From: Methanoregula sp.
Lineage (GTDB): Archaea; Halobacteriota; Methanomicrobia; Methanomicrobiales; Methanospirillaceae
NCBI RefSeq assembly: GCF_023227875.1
Contig: NZ_JALOCH010000014.1
Location: 4,339 to 68,338 of the forward strand
Direction: 5' to 3'
DNA: 64,000 nt
Shown here: piece by piece, positions 1 to 8,957 of the stretch
Layout of the letters: each line of letters opens with the position of its first letter
How positions within the stretch are numbered: the first letter of the stretch is position 1
Program-made: the position numbers and the translations under genes
Notes under the pieces: model-generated
What the model was told of the DNA's origin: nothing
Seen by the model: the letters and a program-made list of their open reading frames with translations, nothing else
Databases searched by the model: none

Positions 1-9
1 AGACATGCG

Positions 10-1425
10 TCATTTTTTTATCGCATCGATCAGGATCACCATCACAAGGATCGCGATCAGGAATGTCGCGACCCCTCCCGTCTGGAGCCCCGCGTTCAGG
101 TAATGTGCCCCGGCAATATACGTGGCATCGGGCATCACGGACCCTGAGATAAGGTGCACCCCGATCGTGATGATGAGTACTGCGGGGATCATGTATTTGC
201 AGAGGAAGAAGACCAGCCGGTTCAGGGCTGTCACCCTGCCATTCTCCGATTCAAAAATGCTGCGGGGCAGGAACCAGGTGAAGGCAATGGCAAGGATGGC
301 TGCGGCAAGGTGGAGGCCGAGTGTCCCGAGGGTCTCATCCATAAAGTCGAGTACGGGAATTCCCCCAATGGACAGGTGTGCGGCGCTGAAACTGAGTGCC
401 GGGACCAGGCTTACGACAAGCAGGATGCCGGTCATGAGAACGGTGGTCCGTTTCCGGCTCCACCCGGCCGCCTCCTGCACGGAAGTAATGCAGACCTCGA
501 GCATCGCGACGGCCGAAGTAAAGGCGGCAAAGAAGAGCACGATGAAGAAGGCAACGGCAATAAGCTGCCCCGCGGGCAGGAGCGAGAATGCGAGGGGAAG
601 GGTGGTAAACGCGAGTTCCGTCCCTGCGGTTGGCGAGAGCCCGAACGAGAATACCACAGGAAAGATGACCAGGCCGGCGAGGAGTGCAACCGAGACATCG
701 GCGATGCTGATGATGAGTGTCGAACGGGCAATGTCCTGTTCTTTTGCCATGTACGTGCCATACGTGAGGAGGATCCCTTCCCCGACCGAGAGCGAGAAGA
801 ATGCCTGCCCGAACGCTGCAACCCAGATGTCCGCATGGGTAAGGACCGAGAAGTCCGGGGTGAACATGAACCGGATCCCGTCATGGAACCCCGATAGTGT
901 CGTGCAGTAGAGCACCATGATTATAAGTGCGATAACGATGACCGGGACCATCAGGATCGAGATCCGTTCGATCCCCGCTCTGACCCCTGCTGCAACAACC
1001 AATCCGGTCAGGACGACGGCAACAATCGTGAAGAGAACCGGCAGGTACGATCCGGTAAACCCGGCAAAGCTCGTTGTGGAACCGGTTGCGGAAAAGAGTG
1101 TATACGCAAGGGTCCATCCGGTGATGACAAGATAATAACTAAGAATCAGGAATATGATGGCGCAGATCAGCCACCCGAGGATGCGGAAATGCTGTCGCAC
1201 CGACCGGAACGCGTGCACCATGGTCCCACGGAAATGGCGGCCCATCGTGATCTCCAGGACCATCAGGGGCACGGCAAAGATGAAGACCGCGATAAGGTAC
1301 GGGATGAGGAATGCACCCCCGCCGTTCTGGCCGAGCATGGCGGGGAACCTCCAGATATTGCCGATCCCCACTGCAGCACCGATGGCCGCGAGGATGAAGA
1401 CCGCGTGTGACGACCAGCGTTCCAT
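10..1425 (-). CDS. Neurotransmitter:sodium symporter (SNF) family transporter
   Basis: A 471-residue integral membrane protein with about 11-12 hydrophobic spans. The N-terminus carries the NSS signature GNIWRFP followed by GGGAF, the unwound first helix that binds Na+ and substrate in LeuT-like transporters. The length fits prokaryotic members of the family. It probably imports an amino acid or related solute with Na+, but the substrate cannot be read from sequence. A strong G-rich ribosome site (GGGGGAG) precedes the ATG. It lies downstream of the flavoprotein gene on the same strand, with a 36-bp gap, so the two may be co-transcribed. Confidence 0.9.
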   Translation of the reverse strand: MERWSSHAVFILAAIGAAVGIGNIWRFPAMLGQNGGGAFLIPYLIAVFIFAVPLMVLEITMGRHFRGTMVHAFRSVRQHFRILGWLICAIIFLILSYYLVITGWTLAYTLFSATGSTTSFAGFTGSYLPVLFTIVAVVLTGLVVAAGVRAGIERISILMVPVIVIALIIMVLYCTTLSGFHDGIRFMFTPDFSVLTHADIWVAAFGQAFFSLSVGEGILLTYGTYMAKEQDIARSTLIISIADVSVALLAGLVIFPVVFSFGLSPTAGTELAFTTLPLAFSLLPAGQLIAVAFFIVLFFAAFTSAVAMLEVCITSVQEAAGWSRKRTTVLMTGILLVVSLVPALSFSAAHLSIGGIPVLDFMDETLGTLGLHLAAAILAIAFTWFLPRSIFESENGRVTALNRLVFFLCKYMIPAVLIITIGVHLISGSVMPDATYIAGAHYLNAGLQTGGVATFLIAILVMVILIDAIKK

Positions 1426-1461
1426 GGTTACTCCCCCGTGTCCGGGTTGTTGGTGATACAG

Positions 1462-2298
1462 TCATTCCGTGACCGGTACCAGTTTCCCTTTCAGTTTCTC
1501 CTCGATACCGAGCTGCACCATCTCGATGACATTGTTCACCACGCCTTTTACCTGGTGAAGGACAAGTTCGTCGCTCCGGAAGAATTCCCGGTCCGTGCTG
1601 CTGTTGAACTGTGAACCGTGCGTCCGAAAGCCGATGCCGAACGGGGCAAGCACGTACCCCATCTGCTCAAAATTGAGCCAGATGTCCATCGCCGTCTTGA
1701 TGGCACCGTCCTCGTGGCCATTGACAAGGACCCCGGCAACCTTGCCCTCGGTCAGCCCGGGCTTTTTGAGGTGGTAGAGGTTCTCCATGCAGGTTGTCCG
1801 GTCGAGAAAGGTCTTGAGCCGGGCTGACATGGCGTTCCAGTTGATCGGGGATGCAACAATGACCGCTTTCGACGCGGCAAGCATCTGGTGGAACGCCGGC
1901 ATGTCATCAGTCGTGTTCCGGCAGGGGTAGGTACACGACCCTGCCCGGACAGCGTAACAGCACCAGCAGTAATCGATGTGATGCTCCGTCAGGTTGAACC
2001 GGCGGTAACTCACGCCGCGTTCACGGAGCACCTCCTCGGCAAGGTCTGCCATGTAACCGGTATTGCCTGCCCGGTGAGTGCTGCCGTTGATCAGCAGGAC
2101 ATCGAAGGGTTCTTCGCCATCGTACGTGAGCCTGGCACGCTCCTGTTCCGCCACAAATTCCTGTGACGGGCTGTGGCAGACCGGACAACTCTTGGGGGGC
2201 GTTTCCCCCGTGAAGACAAAGCCACAGACGGCGCATCGCCATGCCGCCTGCAGGCCGGTATCCGTTCCGGTTTTCCTACCGTGTGTCGTATCTGTCAT
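1462..2298 (-). CDS. Rubredoxin-domain / iron-sulfur flavoprotein-like NAD(P)H-dependent oxidoreductase
   Basis: 278 residues. Residues 20-45 form a rubredoxin-type iron knuckle (CAVC at 22-25 and CPVC at 38-41). From about residue 65 a flavodoxin-like FMN reductase fold begins (LLINGSTHRAGNT, a phosphate-binding loop). A compact cysteine cluster (CWCC at 111-114, then C122 and C126) resembles the 4Fe-4S site of methanogen iron-sulfur flavoproteins. The fusion suggests electron transfer between rubredoxin iron, FMN and possibly a cluster, as in oxygen or peroxide detoxification. The partner is unknown. A GGAG-rich ribosome site sits right before the ATG. Confidence 0.85.
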   Translation of the reverse strand: MTDTTHGRKTGTDTGLQAAWRCAVCGFVFTGETPPKSCPVCHSPSQEFVAEQERARLTYDGEEPFDVLLINGSTHRAGNTGYMADLAEEVLRERGVSYRRFNLTEHHIDYCWCCYAVRAGSCTYPCRNTTDDMPAFHQMLAASKAVIVASPINWNAMSARLKTFLDRTTCMENLYHLKKPGLTEGKVAGVLVNGHEDGAIKTAMDIWLNFEQMGYVLAPFGIGFRTHGSQFNSSTDREFFRSDELVLHQVKGVVNNVIEMVQLGIEEKLKGKLVPVTE

Positions 2299-2404
2299 CT
2301 CCTCACTCCTTCCGGGTTTTTATCCTGTTCTGAATGTTCTTTGAACCTCCATAATAATCCGACCCTGACGGCAACGCAATGAGGAGTTCCCGTTTCCCTG
2401 GGTA

Positions 2405-3445
2405 TCAGCCTGCTTCCGGCTTCCTCATCCAGACATCGACCTGTGGGAACGGGATCTCGATCTTCTCTTCTTTGAACCTGCGGGAGATCTGCTTGATCAT
2501 CCAGTCCTGGACATCCCATGAATAATCATAATTGTTTGTCCAGAGAAGGAGCTGCCCGCTGATACCCGATTCCCCGAACTCCAGGAAATAAACCGAAGGT
2601 GCGGGATCCGTCATGACCCATGGTGTCTTCACCGCGGCCTCACGGGCAATGGCAAGAAGGACCTCCATCACTTTGTTGAGGTCGGAACTATAGGCAACGG
2701 AGAACGGGATCCGGACTTTCAGGGTTGGATCGGGTGTGGAAAAGTTGATGACCACGCTCGAGGTGATGGTGGAGTTGGGGATTGTTATAACCTGGTTATC
2801 CAGTGTCCTGATACGGGTGCTGCGGGGGCCAAGAGCCATGATGTCCCCGAAGAATGTATCCACCTTGACGCGGTCGCCTATCCTGAACGGCTTGTCGATG
2901 GCAATGATGATCCCGCCAAAGAAATTGCCGATGATATCCTGTGCCGCAAGGGCAATGGCAATACCCGCGATACCTGCAGCCGCAAGCAGGGCAGTGATAT
3001 CAATCTCGAAATTCTTGAGGAGGAGAACGAATGCCACGAACCAGATCAGGTACCGTACCGTCATCAGGATGATCGGGATGACCCGGTCAAGGTCAACGTC
3101 AGTCTTTTCGCCGATCACGGTCCCGTATGTCCGGATAAGATTGGTCAGAAAGACCGAGATAGCCCATGCCGCAAGGACGATGAATACGGCATTGATGATC
3201 TGGCCGGTGCTGAACTCGCCAAGTGTCAGGGGAACAAGATGGTACTGTGTCAGTGCGATATAGACCGACAGGAGAATGATCCAGATCACGAGGGGGGTTC
3301 CGACAGCCATGAGGATAATGTCATCCAGTGAGGACGCGGTCTTCTCCGCCCGCTTCTTCAGCCACCGGATAATGCCATACGCAATGCCGGCAACAATCAG
3401 TCCAACGACAACCGTGATGGCAGCGTAGAAATAGTTCTCATACAT
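2405..3445 (-). CDS. MscS-family mechanosensitive ion channel
   Basis: 346 residues. About four N-terminal membrane helices precede the MscS pore helix, which is rich in Ala and Gly (LLAAAGIAGIAIALAAQD, about 155-172). The beta domain follows (FFGGIIIAIDKPFRIGDRVKV) and then a soluble alpha/beta C-terminus. The protein releases solutes at hypo-osmotic shock. Length and order are typical of small MscS channels. The start is supported by GGAAGGTG about 6 nt upstream. Confidence 0.93.
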   Translation of the reverse strand: MYENYFYAAITVVVGLIVAGIAYGIIRWLKKRAEKTASSLDDIILMAVGTPLVIWIILLSVYIALTQYHLVPLTLGEFSTGQIINAVFIVLAAWAISVFLTNLIRTYGTVIGEKTDVDLDRVIPIILMTVRYLIWFVAFVLLLKNFEIDITALLAAAGIAGIAIALAAQDIIGNFFGGIIIAIDKPFRIGDRVKVDTFFGDIMALGPRSTRIRTLDNQVITIPNSTITSSVVINFSTPDPTLKVRIPFSVAYSSDLNKVMEVLLAIAREAAVKTPWVMTDPAPSVYFLEFGESGISGQLLLWTNNYDYSWDVQDWMIKQISRRFKEEKIEIPFPQVDVWMRKPEAG

Positions 3446-3613
3446 TCAGGCACCTTCCGTGCCTGCGGGTAGCCTGGTGATCTTTCCCTGCATATCATGT
3501 CCTCCATCTGCACTGCGGTTTAAGTCAATTATTCTCTCGCGTGATCCACATATATTGGTGTTGTCCGGGATTACCCCCGGACCGGCAGGCATTACAGAAT
3601 ACCAGTCACCCCA

Positions 3614-4816
3614 TCAGGATTGCTCGAAACAGGGATCGGCCATGCTCGTTTTACCAAGACTGCAGATATTCATTTTTGTCGATCTCTCTTTTTTAAACAA
3701 CCACACCTTCTCCGGTTCAATATCCGTCTGCAGATGGGAGTAATCATCGAACCACCGGGCCAGCGGGTTTGTCCGGAAGATCATGAACTTCCCGATATTG
3801 CTGTTGTCTGCGGCCTGGTGGTACCGCATAAAGACGTGTCCGGCGGTCTTGCCGACCACCTCAATCTTACCCGTTGCATGGGACATGACGAACCGTGCCC
3901 GTTTTGCGAGCCCCGAGCAGGCCTGCCAGGATTTCTGGAGCATATCGTAGGACTGCTCGACCGGCACCTGGAAGAGGTGGTTGCCGGTGGTCGGCCGGCA
4001 CTGGAAGACATAGTAGGGCGAGATGCCGGCAAAGGAGACCTTGCGGAAGAGCGAGGTTAAGGTATCCGGGTTGTTGTTGATGCCGTTTAAGATGGGTGTC
4101 TGGTTGACAACGACAACACCGGCTTTCCGGAGTGCTTCTGCTGCCTGTATCGATACCCCGGTCAGCTCGCGGGGATGGTTGAAATGTGCCATCAGGTAGA
4201 TACGTTTTTCCGGTGTGCTGTACCGCGAGAGAACGGACAGGAGTTCCGGATCGTTCAGGATCCGCCAGGGGTTGTACGCCAGCATCTTGCTGCCAATACG
4301 GATGATATTGACATGCGGGATCTCCCGGAGCTCGCGGAGGACGGACTCGAGCTGCCGGGTTTCGAGCATCAGCGGGTCCCCCCCGGTCACGAGGACGTTT
4401 GTGATTTCCGTGTGCTCGCGGATATATCCGATACTCTCCGAGACGTCCCGGATCGTCTCGCGTTCGCATGACATGAACAGGCGTTTGCGGAAACAGAAAC
4501 GGCAGATGCCGCCGCAGACATCGGTGAGGAGTAAAAGGCCGGTCTGGTCATATTTGTGTTGTAGGCCGGGTTTTTTGGTATAATCTTTCTCGCACGAAGG
4601 ATCGGCGGATCCCCCGGTTTTGAGTTCCCGGGTGTCGGGAATGACAATCCGCCGTATCGGGTCGTGCCTGTCTTTCCAGTCGATGAGAGAGAGATAATAA
4701 TCATTGGAGCGGAACGGGAAGATGTCCGTCACCGTCTCCATCTCCTCCCTCTCTTTAGAGTCGAGCCCGACAAGGTTGTCAAGCTCGGAAATTGATGTAA
4801 CGTACTTGGGTTTCAT
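3614..4816 (-). CDS. KamA-family radical SAM aminomutase-like protein
   Basis: 400 residues with the radical SAM motif CxxxCxxC at C101, C105 and C108 (CGGICRFC), followed by the VTGGDPLM strand typical of lysine 2,3-aminomutase relatives. Methanogens use AblA (a KamA) with the acetyltransferase AblB to make the osmolyte N-epsilon-acetyl-beta-lysine. No ablB lies next to this gene, so a different KamA-family substrate is possible. A GAGGT ribosome site precedes the ATG. PLP-binding residues were not checked one by one. Confidence 0.8.
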   Translation of the reverse strand: MKPKYVTSISELDNLVGLDSKEREEMETVTDIFPFRSNDYYLSLIDWKDRHDPIRRIVIPDTRELKTGGSADPSCEKDYTKKPGLQHKYDQTGLLLLTDVCGGICRFCFRKRLFMSCERETIRDVSESIGYIREHTEITNVLVTGGDPLMLETRQLESVLRELREIPHVNIIRIGSKMLAYNPWRILNDPELLSVLSRYSTPEKRIYLMAHFNHPRELTGVSIQAAEALRKAGVVVVNQTPILNGINNNPDTLTSLFRKVSFAGISPYYVFQCRPTTGNHLFQVPVEQSYDMLQKSWQACSGLAKRARFVMSHATGKIEVVGKTAGHVFMRYHQAADNSNIGKFMIFRTNPLARWFDDYSHLQTDIEPEKVWLFKKERSTKMNICSLGKTSMADPCFEQS

Positions 4817-5102
4817 TTTTGTACCTCGTTATTGGGGGTTGTGCTCTGCTCTTAAGGGAGCAAGGATCGAGCAGTGCGGAAATTTCCGGGTTTTATGAAC
4901 AGAAACTGAACGTAACTGGATGCACCACTCAGTATCCTCCATATTGGGCTCACGCTATAAACCCTTTTTGTTGTTACCAATTTTCCTGACCGAAATGAAA
5001 CGGGGGTATACTATTCTCCCTTCCCTGCCTTCCGTTAACCCGGTTCAATCCGCGTGAATCCGTCCCTGCAGATAAATTTTGAAATAGCGACAGCAGCAAC
5101 AT

Positions 5103-5948
5103 ATGATAGAAAAAAAATCATTCGTGAATACCATGGACTCGTTCGCTTCCGGGTTTGCCGCTGTTGACGGCACAGGAGATGCCTGCTCCTTTGTCACATA
5201 TCTCGATCTAATCCACTCTATGCCGTTTTTCCAGGAATGCAAACGCCAGAGCTACCGGAAACTCGGGATCCGGCCCGGTGCGTCGGTGCTTGAGATCGGT
5301 TGCGGGAACGGTGTTGATGCGATAATCCTTGCAGGCATGACCGGGCCGGAAGGCAGGGTAACCGGCATTGATGTGAGCAGCACCATGCTTGCCTCGGCGC
5401 GGACGCGGGACTGTACCGGCATCCCGTCTCCCCATTACGTGCTGTGTGATGCATCGTATCTGGCGTTTTCCGATGATATGTTCGATGCCGCCCGGGCAGA
5501 CCGTGTACTCCAGCATACGACAGATCCTGCTACGGTTGTCCGGGAGATGGCGCGGGTGACCCGGCCCACCGGCAAGATCGTGGTCTTTGAACCGGACTGG
5601 GAGACCTTCGCCCTCTGGCCGGGTGAACGAGAGGTTACCCGCCGGATCCTGAACTTCTGGTGCGACCGTATACCATCCGGCTGGGCCGGCCGGTCCCTGT
5701 ATGGCGCATTCCGGACAGCCGGGCTCTCGGAGGTATCGGCAGAACCCATGAACCTGGTGATCACCAACCTGCCGCTCGCCCGGAAAATCTTCGACCTTGA
5801 GACCACGGTCTCTCTTGCGGTCGGGGCCGGCATTGTCAGTTCCCGCGAAACAGAGACATGGTCAGATGCGCAGGTGCTGGCCGATGAAGCCGGCCAGTTC
5901 TTCAGCTCGCTGACCTTCTACATGGTGACGGGTACGAAGCGGGGCTGA
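5103..5948 (+). CDS. Class I SAM-dependent methyltransferase
   Basis: 281 residues with a Rossmann methyltransferase core. Motif I is VLEIGCGNG (about residues 61-69), followed by the acidic strand end VTGIDVS and motif IV-like AARADRVLQH. The family resembles UbiE-type methyltransferases. The substrate is unknown. It lacks the paired cysteines expected of the arsenite methyltransferase ArsM, so ArsM is not supported. No Shine-Dalgarno is evident before the ATG. A TTTTGAAAT motif (5077-5085), similar to the elements at the arsR promoter, lies about 20 bp upstream, which may tie the gene to the neighbouring metal(loid) island. Confidence 0.8.
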   Translation: MIEKKSFVNTMDSFASGFAAVDGTGDACSFVTYLDLIHSMPFFQECKRQSYRKLGIRPGASVLEIGCGNGVDAIILAGMTGPEGRVTGIDVSSTMLASARTRDCTGIPSPHYVLCDASYLAFSDDMFDAARADRVLQHTTDPATVVREMARVTRPTGKIVVFEPDWETFALWPGEREVTRRILNFWCDRIPSGWAGRSLYGAFRTAGLSEVSAEPMNLVITNLPLARKIFDLETTVSLAVGAGIVSSRETETWSDAQVLADEAGQFFSSLTFYMVTGTKRG

Positions 5949-5996
5949 CCCCCCTTCAACGTCCGCAACCACCGGAGCGCTTCACAGTGCACCCGT

Positions 5997-6074
5997 CCGA
6001 ACCGTACAATCTACTGGCTGAACGAGACAGTCGCCCCGGTGATCCGGAAGATCGCAACTGCGGTGCCTGAGTAA
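5997..6074 (+). pseudogene. Possible remnant of an ArsR-type regulator C-terminus
   Basis: One frame between the methyltransferase and arsR encodes a tail (NRTIYWLNETVAPVIRKIA then TAVPE and a stop) that resembles the C-terminal winged-helix end of ArsR regulators. There is no start codon or DNA-binding helix upstream in this frame. It may be decay of a second regulator gene. The match rests on about 25 residues read by eye. Confidence 0.25.
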
Positions 6075-6085
6075 AAACAGTCCGG

Positions 6086-6475
6086 TTACCGGAGAAATTC
6101 CCGTCCGGTATCCGTCAGCGAGTAGATGATCCAGTTGCCGTGGTATTCCCCTTCGATAAGTCCGATCTCTTTTAAGATATTCAGGTGGTAGGAGAGTTTC
6201 GATCCGGAGAGGCGCGTGAAGCGGTTGATGACGCAGACGCAGAGCGGCTGGTCGCGGATGAGGTAGAGGATGGTGAGCCGCAGCGGGTCGGAGAGCGCGT
6301 GGTAGATCCGGCTCTTCTCTTCAAGATGGGCGGCATCGGGAACGCGCCCGGCAAGGGCCTCGAATCCCCCGATGGCGTCGAGTTCCTTCTGGATCTGCTC
6401 AGGGATATCCAGATCCTTTCCCCCGGCCTCGTTTTTACCTTCAGGCTCACAGCAGGCACAGCTCACGCGCTTCAT
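6086..6475 (-). CDS. ArsR-family metalloregulator
   Basis: 129 residues with a winged helix-turn-helix over about residues 53-125. LCVC (C79-C81) occupies the recognition-helix metal site of classical ArsR (ELCVCDL), and three further cysteines (C6, C8, C9) are near the N-terminus. This fits an As(III)/Sb(III)- or Hg-responsive repressor that leaves DNA when the thiolates bind metal(loid). It is divergent from the DGC/permease/ACR3 genes. The start codon lies inside a 13-bp inverted repeat shared with the divergent gene. A TTATATG box lies 26-32 bp upstream of the ATG, suggesting a leaderless transcript. Confidence 0.9.
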   Translation of the reverse strand: MKRVSCACCEPEGKNEAGGKDLDIPEQIQKELDAIGGFEALAGRVPDAAHLEEKSRIYHALSDPLRLTILYLIRDQPLCVCVINRFTRLSGSKLSYHLNILKEIGLIEGEYHGNWIIYSLTDTGREFLR

Positions 6476-6548
6476 TTCAAATTAATCTGAAATGATAAGA
6501 CATATAACCTTGCCCTGTTCACATTAATTCAACAAAATTTGAAATGAA
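6471..6548. promoter_or_regulatory. Bidirectional arsR/DGC promoter with 13-bp inverted repeat over both start codons
   Basis: TTCATTTCAAATT (6471-6483) and AATTTGAAATGAA (6536-6548) are perfect inverted copies, and each contains the ATG of one divergent gene (6475 minus, 6544 plus). A further half-site TCTGAAATG (6486-6494) makes a local palindrome TCATTTCA-N8-TGAAATGA (6472-6495). This geometry suits a dimeric ArsR repressor blocking initiation in both directions. The repeat is seen directly; binding is inferred. Confidence 0.65.
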
Positions 6549-6936
6549 TTGGACGATCATGAACGCACAACAACCATCCTGCGGGGCAGAAGGAAAGAAC
6601 CGGATCATCTATGCCTGCTCGGGGCTTGGATCGAATGTCGGGCAGCTGACAAACGCGGCCGCGTGCCAGCTGACTGTGGAAGGCTATGGCGGGGGCTCGT
6701 GCCTTGCAGGTGTGGGCGGCGGTATTGAGAAATTCACGGGCATGGGAATGGCAGCGGACGAACGGGTTGTCATCGACGGCTGCCCGGTTGCCTGCGCAAA
6801 GAAGATCCTGACGGATAAGGGACTTGCGATCGACCGGTATGTCCTGGTCACGGACCTCGGTATTGCCAAGACCCCGGGACCGGTCTTTGCGGAACGTGAC
6901 GTGCAGACGGTTGTCGATGCAGTAAAGAGGGGATAG
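6544..6936 (+). CDS. DGC-domain putative zinc-binding protein (copy 1)
   Basis: 130 residues with the diagnostic DGC motif IDGCPVACAKK, an N-terminal Cys and a further Cys in the YACSG strand. The cysteines could bind Zn or a thiophilic metal. Three paralogues lie in this operon. The ATG at 6544 is chosen because it sits in the inverted repeat mirrored at the arsR start; an in-frame ATG at 6559 is an alternative. It is the first gene of a run of ten or so same-strand genes with short gaps. The molecular function of the family is not established. Confidence 0.8.
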   Translation: MNWTIMNAQQPSCGAEGKNRIIYACSGLGSNVGQLTNAAACQLTVEGYGGGSCLAGVGGGIEKFTGMGMAADERVVIDGCPVACAKKILTDKGLAIDRYVLVTDLGIAKTPGPVFAERDVQTVVDAVKRG

Positions 6937-6947
6937 GGAGCATAACG

Positions 6948-7331
6948 ATGTGCGGCACCACTCCCGCAGGACATTCCCGCGTTGACGGCCAGGACCCGGC
7001 ACGGGTCGTGGATACCCTGACCTGGAACCCGCACCCGAAGTTTCCCGGTGTCTCCCTGCGGCACTTGGTCACCGGCAGCGAGACCGGCGGGCGCATGAGC
7101 CTCCACCATGTCAGGATCGATCCCGGGTGCTCCATCGGCGATCACATGCACCCCGGGCAGGTCGAGATCCATGACGTGATTTCAGGGAGCGGGACCAGCC
7201 GGCTCGAAGGAAAAGAACTGCAGTACGCGCCGGGAATCCTGGGCATCATGCCCGCGGACCGGGTGCACCGCATCGATGCAGGAGCGAAGGGGATGCTCCT
7301 GCTGGCCACATTTTCACCCCCGTTAGTGTGA
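6948..7331 (+). CDS. Cupin-domain protein
   Basis: 127 residues forming one small beta-barrel. The first cupin motif appears as GCSIGDHMHPGQVEIHDVISG, in which the His and Glu are likely metal ligands, and the second as PADRVHRI. It starts 11 bp after the DGC gene behind a GGGAG ribosome site, so it is part of the ArsR-linked operon. The substrate or ligand is unknown; cupins here could bind metal or act as sensors. Confidence 0.8.
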   Translation: MCGTTPAGHSRVDGQDPARVVDTLTWNPHPKFPGVSLRHLVTGSETGGRMSLHHVRIDPGCSIGDHMHPGQVEIHDVISGSGTSRLEGKELQYAPGILGIMPADRVHRIDAGAKGMLLLATFSPPLV

Positions 7332-7340
7332 GGTACTTCA

Positions 7341-8414
7341 ATGACAGATCCTGTAATCGGCTCGCTCCTGCTCGGCTGGGAGACCCTCTTTGCATATCTC
7401 TCGCAGCACGTGGTCACCTGCCTCATCCCGGCGTTCTTCATCGCCGGCGCAATTGCATCGTTCATCAGGAAAGACGCGATCCTGAAATACTTCAGCCCGG
7501 AGACGAAGAAGACCACCTCCTACGGGATCGCTTCCGTCTCGGGAATCGTGCTTGCGGTCTGCAGCTGCACGATCCTGCCGATGTTTGCCGGTATCTTAAA
7601 GAAAGGCAGCGGTCTCGGGCCCGCGATCACGTTCCTGTACGCGGGACCGGCCATCAACATCCTTGCCATCGTGTACACGGCACAGGTGCTCGGGCTCGAT
7701 CTCGGCCTTGCCCGGGCCGTGGCGGCAATCATACTTTCCATCCTGATTGGGCTCATCATGATGAGTCTCTTCCCGGCCCATGACGAAGATACGACAAAGA
7801 CCCATGCAGCTGCCCGCCGGGCCGTAATGACAAAGGAGGATACCCGGCCATGCTGGGTCGTTCCCGCGTTCTTTGTCTTCCTGGTTGCGATCCTCCTTGT
7901 CGGGACATCGGCGCTCGATGTATTCTACCGGCTCCTGATCGTGTACTTCCTCTCGATGGCGGTGGCTTTCCTCTTAATCTTCTACTTTACCCGGGACGAG
8001 GTGACTGACTGGGGGTACGAGATCTGGGACTTAACAAAGAAGATCTTCCCGATCCTCATCATCGGGACATTCCTCCTCGGAGTACTGGCGTTCTTCCTCC
8101 CGCCCGAGACTTTCAGGCCGTTCATTGGCGACAACTCGCTTACCGCAAACTTCCTTGCGGCAATCGTGGGGGCGATCCTCTACATGCCCACCCTGCTTGA
8201 AGTGCCGGTTATCGGGACAACGCTCGGCTACCTCACCGGGTCCATGGCAAAGGGCCCGGCCCTTGCGCTGCTCCTGACCGGGCCAAGCATCAGCCTCCCG
8301 AGCCTGCTCGTCATTTACCGGATCATCGGCGGGAAGAAGACGCTCGTGTATGCCGGCCTTGTCATCGTCTTCTCGACCCTTGCCGGGTTCGTCTTCGGAA
8401 ATCTTGGGTGGTGA
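7341..8414 (+). CDS. UPF0718/ArsP-type permease (copy 1)
   Basis: 357 residues with about ten membrane spans. The family hallmark CSCT-x-LPMFAG lies in the first half and a mirrored region (YMPTLLEVPVIGTTLG) in the second. Characterised ArsP proteins of this permease family export trivalent methylated or aromatic arsenicals. Whether this copy does so is inferred from family and context (ArsR, ACR3). It begins 9 bp after the cupin gene and its stop codon overlaps the ribosome site of the next gene. Confidence 0.85.
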   Translation: MTDPVIGSLLLGWETLFAYLSQHVVTCLIPAFFIAGAIASFIRKDAILKYFSPETKKTTSYGIASVSGIVLAVCSCTILPMFAGILKKGSGLGPAITFLYAGPAINILAIVYTAQVLGLDLGLARAVAAIILSILIGLIMMSLFPAHDEDTTKTHAAARRAVMTKEDTRPCWVVPAFFVFLVAILLVGTSALDVFYRLLIVYFLSMAVAFLLIFYFTRDEVTDWGYEIWDLTKKIFPILIIGTFLLGVLAFFLPPETFRPFIGDNSLTANFLAAIVGAILYMPTLLEVPVIGTTLGYLTGSMAKGPALALLLTGPSISLPSLLVIYRIIGGKKTLVYAGLVIVFSTLAGFVFGNLGW

Positions 8415-8416
8415 CC

Positions 8417-8695
8417 ATGAAGAACGACAACATTCCCTGCTGTGCCGCTGATGCCCTCCGCCGCATCCGCCAGATCCCGGTCAACGGGATTATGACCGGT
8501 ATCACGATGCTGGATGAGAGCATTGCCGCGGTAAAGGAACAGAGCCCCGCAAGCGATGCCGGCATACGCGAAGCACTGATGAAGAAGATCAAAATCTACA
8601 ATTACGTGCCAAATGGTGCTGAAGAGGGCTATGCCGTGGCGGTACTCGAAGAATACCGGAACAGTGTCTTGAAAGACAGGCACAAAAAAATCTGA
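8417..8695 (+). CDS. Small conserved protein of the permease operon, unknown function
   Basis: 92 residues from the ATG behind GGTGGTGA; two in-frame GTG codons (8408, 8411) inside the permease end are less likely starts. A vicinal Cys pair (PCC) sits near the N-terminus, followed by a mixed-charge helical body. I do not recognise a characterised family. Its place between a permease and a mini-thioredoxin, together with the Cys pair, suggests a role in thiol or metal handling, which is inference only. Confidence 0.65.
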   Translation: MKNDNIPCCAADALRRIRQIPVNGIMTGITMLDESIAAVKEQSPASDAGIREALMKKIKIYNYVPNGAEEGYAVAVLEEYRNSVLKDRHKKI

Positions 8696-8716
8696 AACCA
8701 GAGTCTGGTGATTATC

Positions 8717-8953
8717 ATGACAAAGATTGAAGTACTCGGAACCGGCTGTGCAAAGTGCAAACGGCTCTTTGCCAACGTCGAACAGGCAGTCAAGGATCTC
8801 GGACTCCCTGCAAAAGTGGTGAAAGTGGAAGACCTGGATGCGATCGTTGAGAGCGGTGTGATGATGACTCCTGCGCTCTTCATCAATGGCGAGATTGTTG
8901 CGGAAGGCCGGGTGCCTGACGTGAACGAGATCAAATCCCTGCTTACGGAGTGA
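8717..8953 (+). CDS. Mini-thioredoxin / glutaredoxin-like redox protein
   Basis: 78 residues with an N-terminal beta strand followed by the redox motif CAKC and the cis-proline segment TPALFING. It matches the small redox-active disulfide proteins of methanogens and of arsenic/permease operons. It could reduce metal(loid) or protein disulfides, fed by a thioredoxin reductase encoded elsewhere. The ATG at 8717 follows GGTGAT; an upstream GTG at 8708 is less likely. Confidence 0.87.
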   Translation: MTKIEVLGTGCAKCKRLFANVEQAVKDLGLPAKVVKVEDLDAIVESGVMMTPALFINGEIVAEGRVPDVNEIKSLLTE

Positions 8954-8957
8954 AAAA

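Noticed and set aside
122..910. Long plus-strand open frames opposite the Na+ symporter
   Set aside because: They are antisense shadows with Arg/Met-rich, low-likelihood composition and no ribosome sites.
5103..5948. Arsenite methyltransferase ArsM
   Set aside because: The paired cysteines needed to bind As(III) are missing; only a general SAM methyltransferase is supported.
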